A model generated the notes under the pieces. That model made no database searches, was not told the DNA's origin, and saw nothing but the letters and a program-made list of their open reading frames with translations. A program made the translations under genes and the position numbers. From an uncultured Collinsella sp. (lineage in GTDB: Bacteria; Actinomycetota; Coriobacteriia; Coriobacteriales; Coriobacteriaceae), in NCBI GenBank assembly GCA_902495945.1, contig CABUZD010000121.1, positions 1-5,497 of the forward strand: a stretch of 5,497 nucleotides of DNA, written 5' to 3'. Shown here in pieces: positions 5,101 through 5,497 of the stretch. Each line of letters starts with the position of its first letter. Position 1 is the stretch's first letter.

Positions 5101-5497
5101 GGATTCGCTTGCGCACCTGGTGAAGCCCGAGCGTCCGATTCGCGTCGTCGACCAGTGGATGTACCACAGCCGCCTGTACGCCGTCGCACGTTTTGTGACG
5201 ATGCGCAACGACCTGGACCTGATCCAGCTCAATTCCTTCGGCTGCGGCCTGGACGCTCTGACCACCGACCAGGTGCAGGAAATCCTTGAGGCCAGCGGCA
5301 AGATCTACACCGTGCTCAAGATCGACGAGGTGTCCAACCTGGGCGCCGCGCGCATCCGCATCCGCTCGCTCATGGCAGCGCTCAAGGACCAGGAGGCCGA
5401 GCGTTTGGCCGAGGCCACGGCCGCGGGCGAGGCCTACGAGCAAGGCGATGCCGCGCCGGTGGCGCCTTCCACGGATGCCCCCGCGTTCGCGAGCCGC
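2156..5497 (+). CDS. Giant acyl-CoA dehydratase activase-related protein (tandem BadF/HgdC-type ATPase domains plus DUF2229), 3' end outside window
   Basis: The reading frame is open for 1,114 codons to the window edge. ATG 2156 follows GAGGAG (2145-2150). Residues 1-85 are an Ala-rich extension (about 26 Ala in the first 80). Activase domain 1 (about 86-370) has GIDVGSTT (88-95), ELGGED (182-187), Cys205 in TCAGGTGAF and Cys244 in SRCGVFA. Domain 2 (about 403-670) has GIDAGSTT (403-410), DIGGQD (500-505), Cys525 and Cys564. Both Cys pairs are 39 residues apart, as in the HgdC activase (Cys127/Cys166), where four cysteines of a homodimer hold one [4Fe-4S] cluster. Next come CxxCxxxC (686, 689, 693) with Cys712, a DUF2229-like region from GTVGIPRALNMYENYPFW (750-767) with Cys802, 827, 841 and 844, and a COG3581-like part with GRPYHNDPEI and NSFGCG (1026-1031). 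Homologues are cytosolic and are annotated as activase or 2-hydroxyacyl-CoA dehydratase; the true substrate is unestablished. Homologues of about 1,400 residues suggest some 300 are missing. Confidence 0.9.
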   Translation, partial: MSKLVEGIKDRMVAAAREAAPTVVDAAQKAATAAAEKVAEAVADAKNAAGKTSVAGEPATAADPVAAGQAPEGAIFNPENARGNLHLGIDVGSTTVKLAVLNDDNQIVYAKYQRHHTDVRACARDLFEGAATVLPTAQMTCAITGSGGLLLSQWLDLEFVQEVIASKRAVETLIPATDVAIELGGEDAKIIYFDNGIEQRMNGTCAGGTGAFIDQMATLLHTDASGLNELAANATTIYPIASRCGVFAKTDVQPLLNEGARPEDVAASIFQAVVTQTISGLACGRPIRGNVAFLGGPLQYLSELRHRFYLTLNLDEEHRIVPQNAHLFVASGAAMAHESNKLSTFPQLIEAIDALGDTQGAEVERLDPLFATDEDFAEFKTRHDQEVVPKGKLDGYTGRVFIGIDAGSTTMKAALVGEDGQLLHTWYGNNNGDILGTAKVIMADFYNHIPAGCTIGHVTTTGYGEALLIEALKADSGEIETVAHLRGAKAFLPGVEFILDIGGQDMKCLRVKDGVIEHIMLNEACSSGCGSFIESFAVSMNMDVRAFADAAIHAKAPVDLGSRCTVFMNSRVKQAQKEGATVGDIAAGLSYSVIKNALFKVIKLRDPKEIGSQVIVQGGTFMSDATLRAFEQLTGVHAVRPDIAGCMGAYGAALLARDRAGADGTSTILSAEDIAHLTVTQKHVRCGRCSNNCQLTVNDFGGGRRFITGNRCEKGAGHKKQKTEAPNLFKKKNELLFNREVLSPDEAPRGTVGIPRALNMYENYPFWHAFFTRLGFSVQLSDQSSKKTYQAGIESMPSESVCYPAKMSHGHVMNLIDRDVDFIWMPCVRWERKEDPTAGNCYNCPIVMSYPTALALNIDEIREQNIEFLYPFVPYHDKTELKRRLYQVLAVDRVADAEAGRGRVRGPKITRSEVDAAVNAAFEADARFHEDIQTMGEEALKWVEDHGGHGIVLAGRPYHNDPEINHALPELISSFGFAVFTEDSLAHLVKPERPIRVVDQWMYHSRLYAVARFVTMRNDLDLIQLNSFGCGLDALTTDQVQEILEASGKIYTVLKIDEVSNLGAARIRIRSLMAALKDQEAERLAEATAAGEAYEQGDAAPVAPSTDAPAFASR

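Noticed and set aside
4475..5443. 322-codon open frame on the minus strand
   Set aside because: It is opposite the DUF2229/COG3581-like region, has the same reverse-strand composition and no recognisable motif. It is a codon-bias shadow.

Overview
The window looks like chromosomal DNA from a high-GC, Gram-positive anaerobe. Strong Shine-Dalgarno sequences, a TTG start, GC-rich third codon positions and a giant fused acyl-CoA dehydratase activase-type gene fit a gut Coriobacteriia-type organism. Collinsella is my best guess, partly because I recall dispersed TGTGACAAAGGGAC palindromes from such genomes. The genus is an inference, not something proven here.

Layout, all genes on the + strand. 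(1) 1-902: a Cof-type HAD phosphatase gene whose ribosome binding site lies in the 3' arm of a perfect 11-bp inverted repeat at the window edge. (2) 903-1341: a 439-bp gap bounded by two inverted copies of a 29-bp palindrome. Between them is a compact module: a LexA-like dyad overlapping a promoter, a leader that can fold over the ribosome binding site, a 41-codon ORF for a one-helix peptide with a very basic tail, two 3' hairpins, and a minus-strand promoter aimed back into the ORF's 3' end. Together these resemble a type I toxin-antitoxin locus that may be SOS-controlled. (3) 1342-1433: a promoter/operator region rich in TGTGCA-type half-sites. (4) 1434-2144: a TetR-family regulator starting at TTG. 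(5) 2156 to the window end: a very large activase-related gene, open at 1,114 codons, starting 11 bases after the regulator's stop.

The regulator and the activase-like protein very probably form one operon, with the regulator controlling its own transcription and that of the large gene through the dyads upstream. The large protein fuses two ASKHA ATPase/activase domains, each keeping the paired cysteines used for an iron-sulfur cluster, to a Cys-rich segment and a DUF2229/COG3580-3581-like region. It also carries an unusual Ala-rich N-terminal extension of about 85 residues. The phosphatase appears to be an independent housekeeping gene.

The part most worth following up is the 950-1285 module, which standard gene finding would miss because the ORF is so short.
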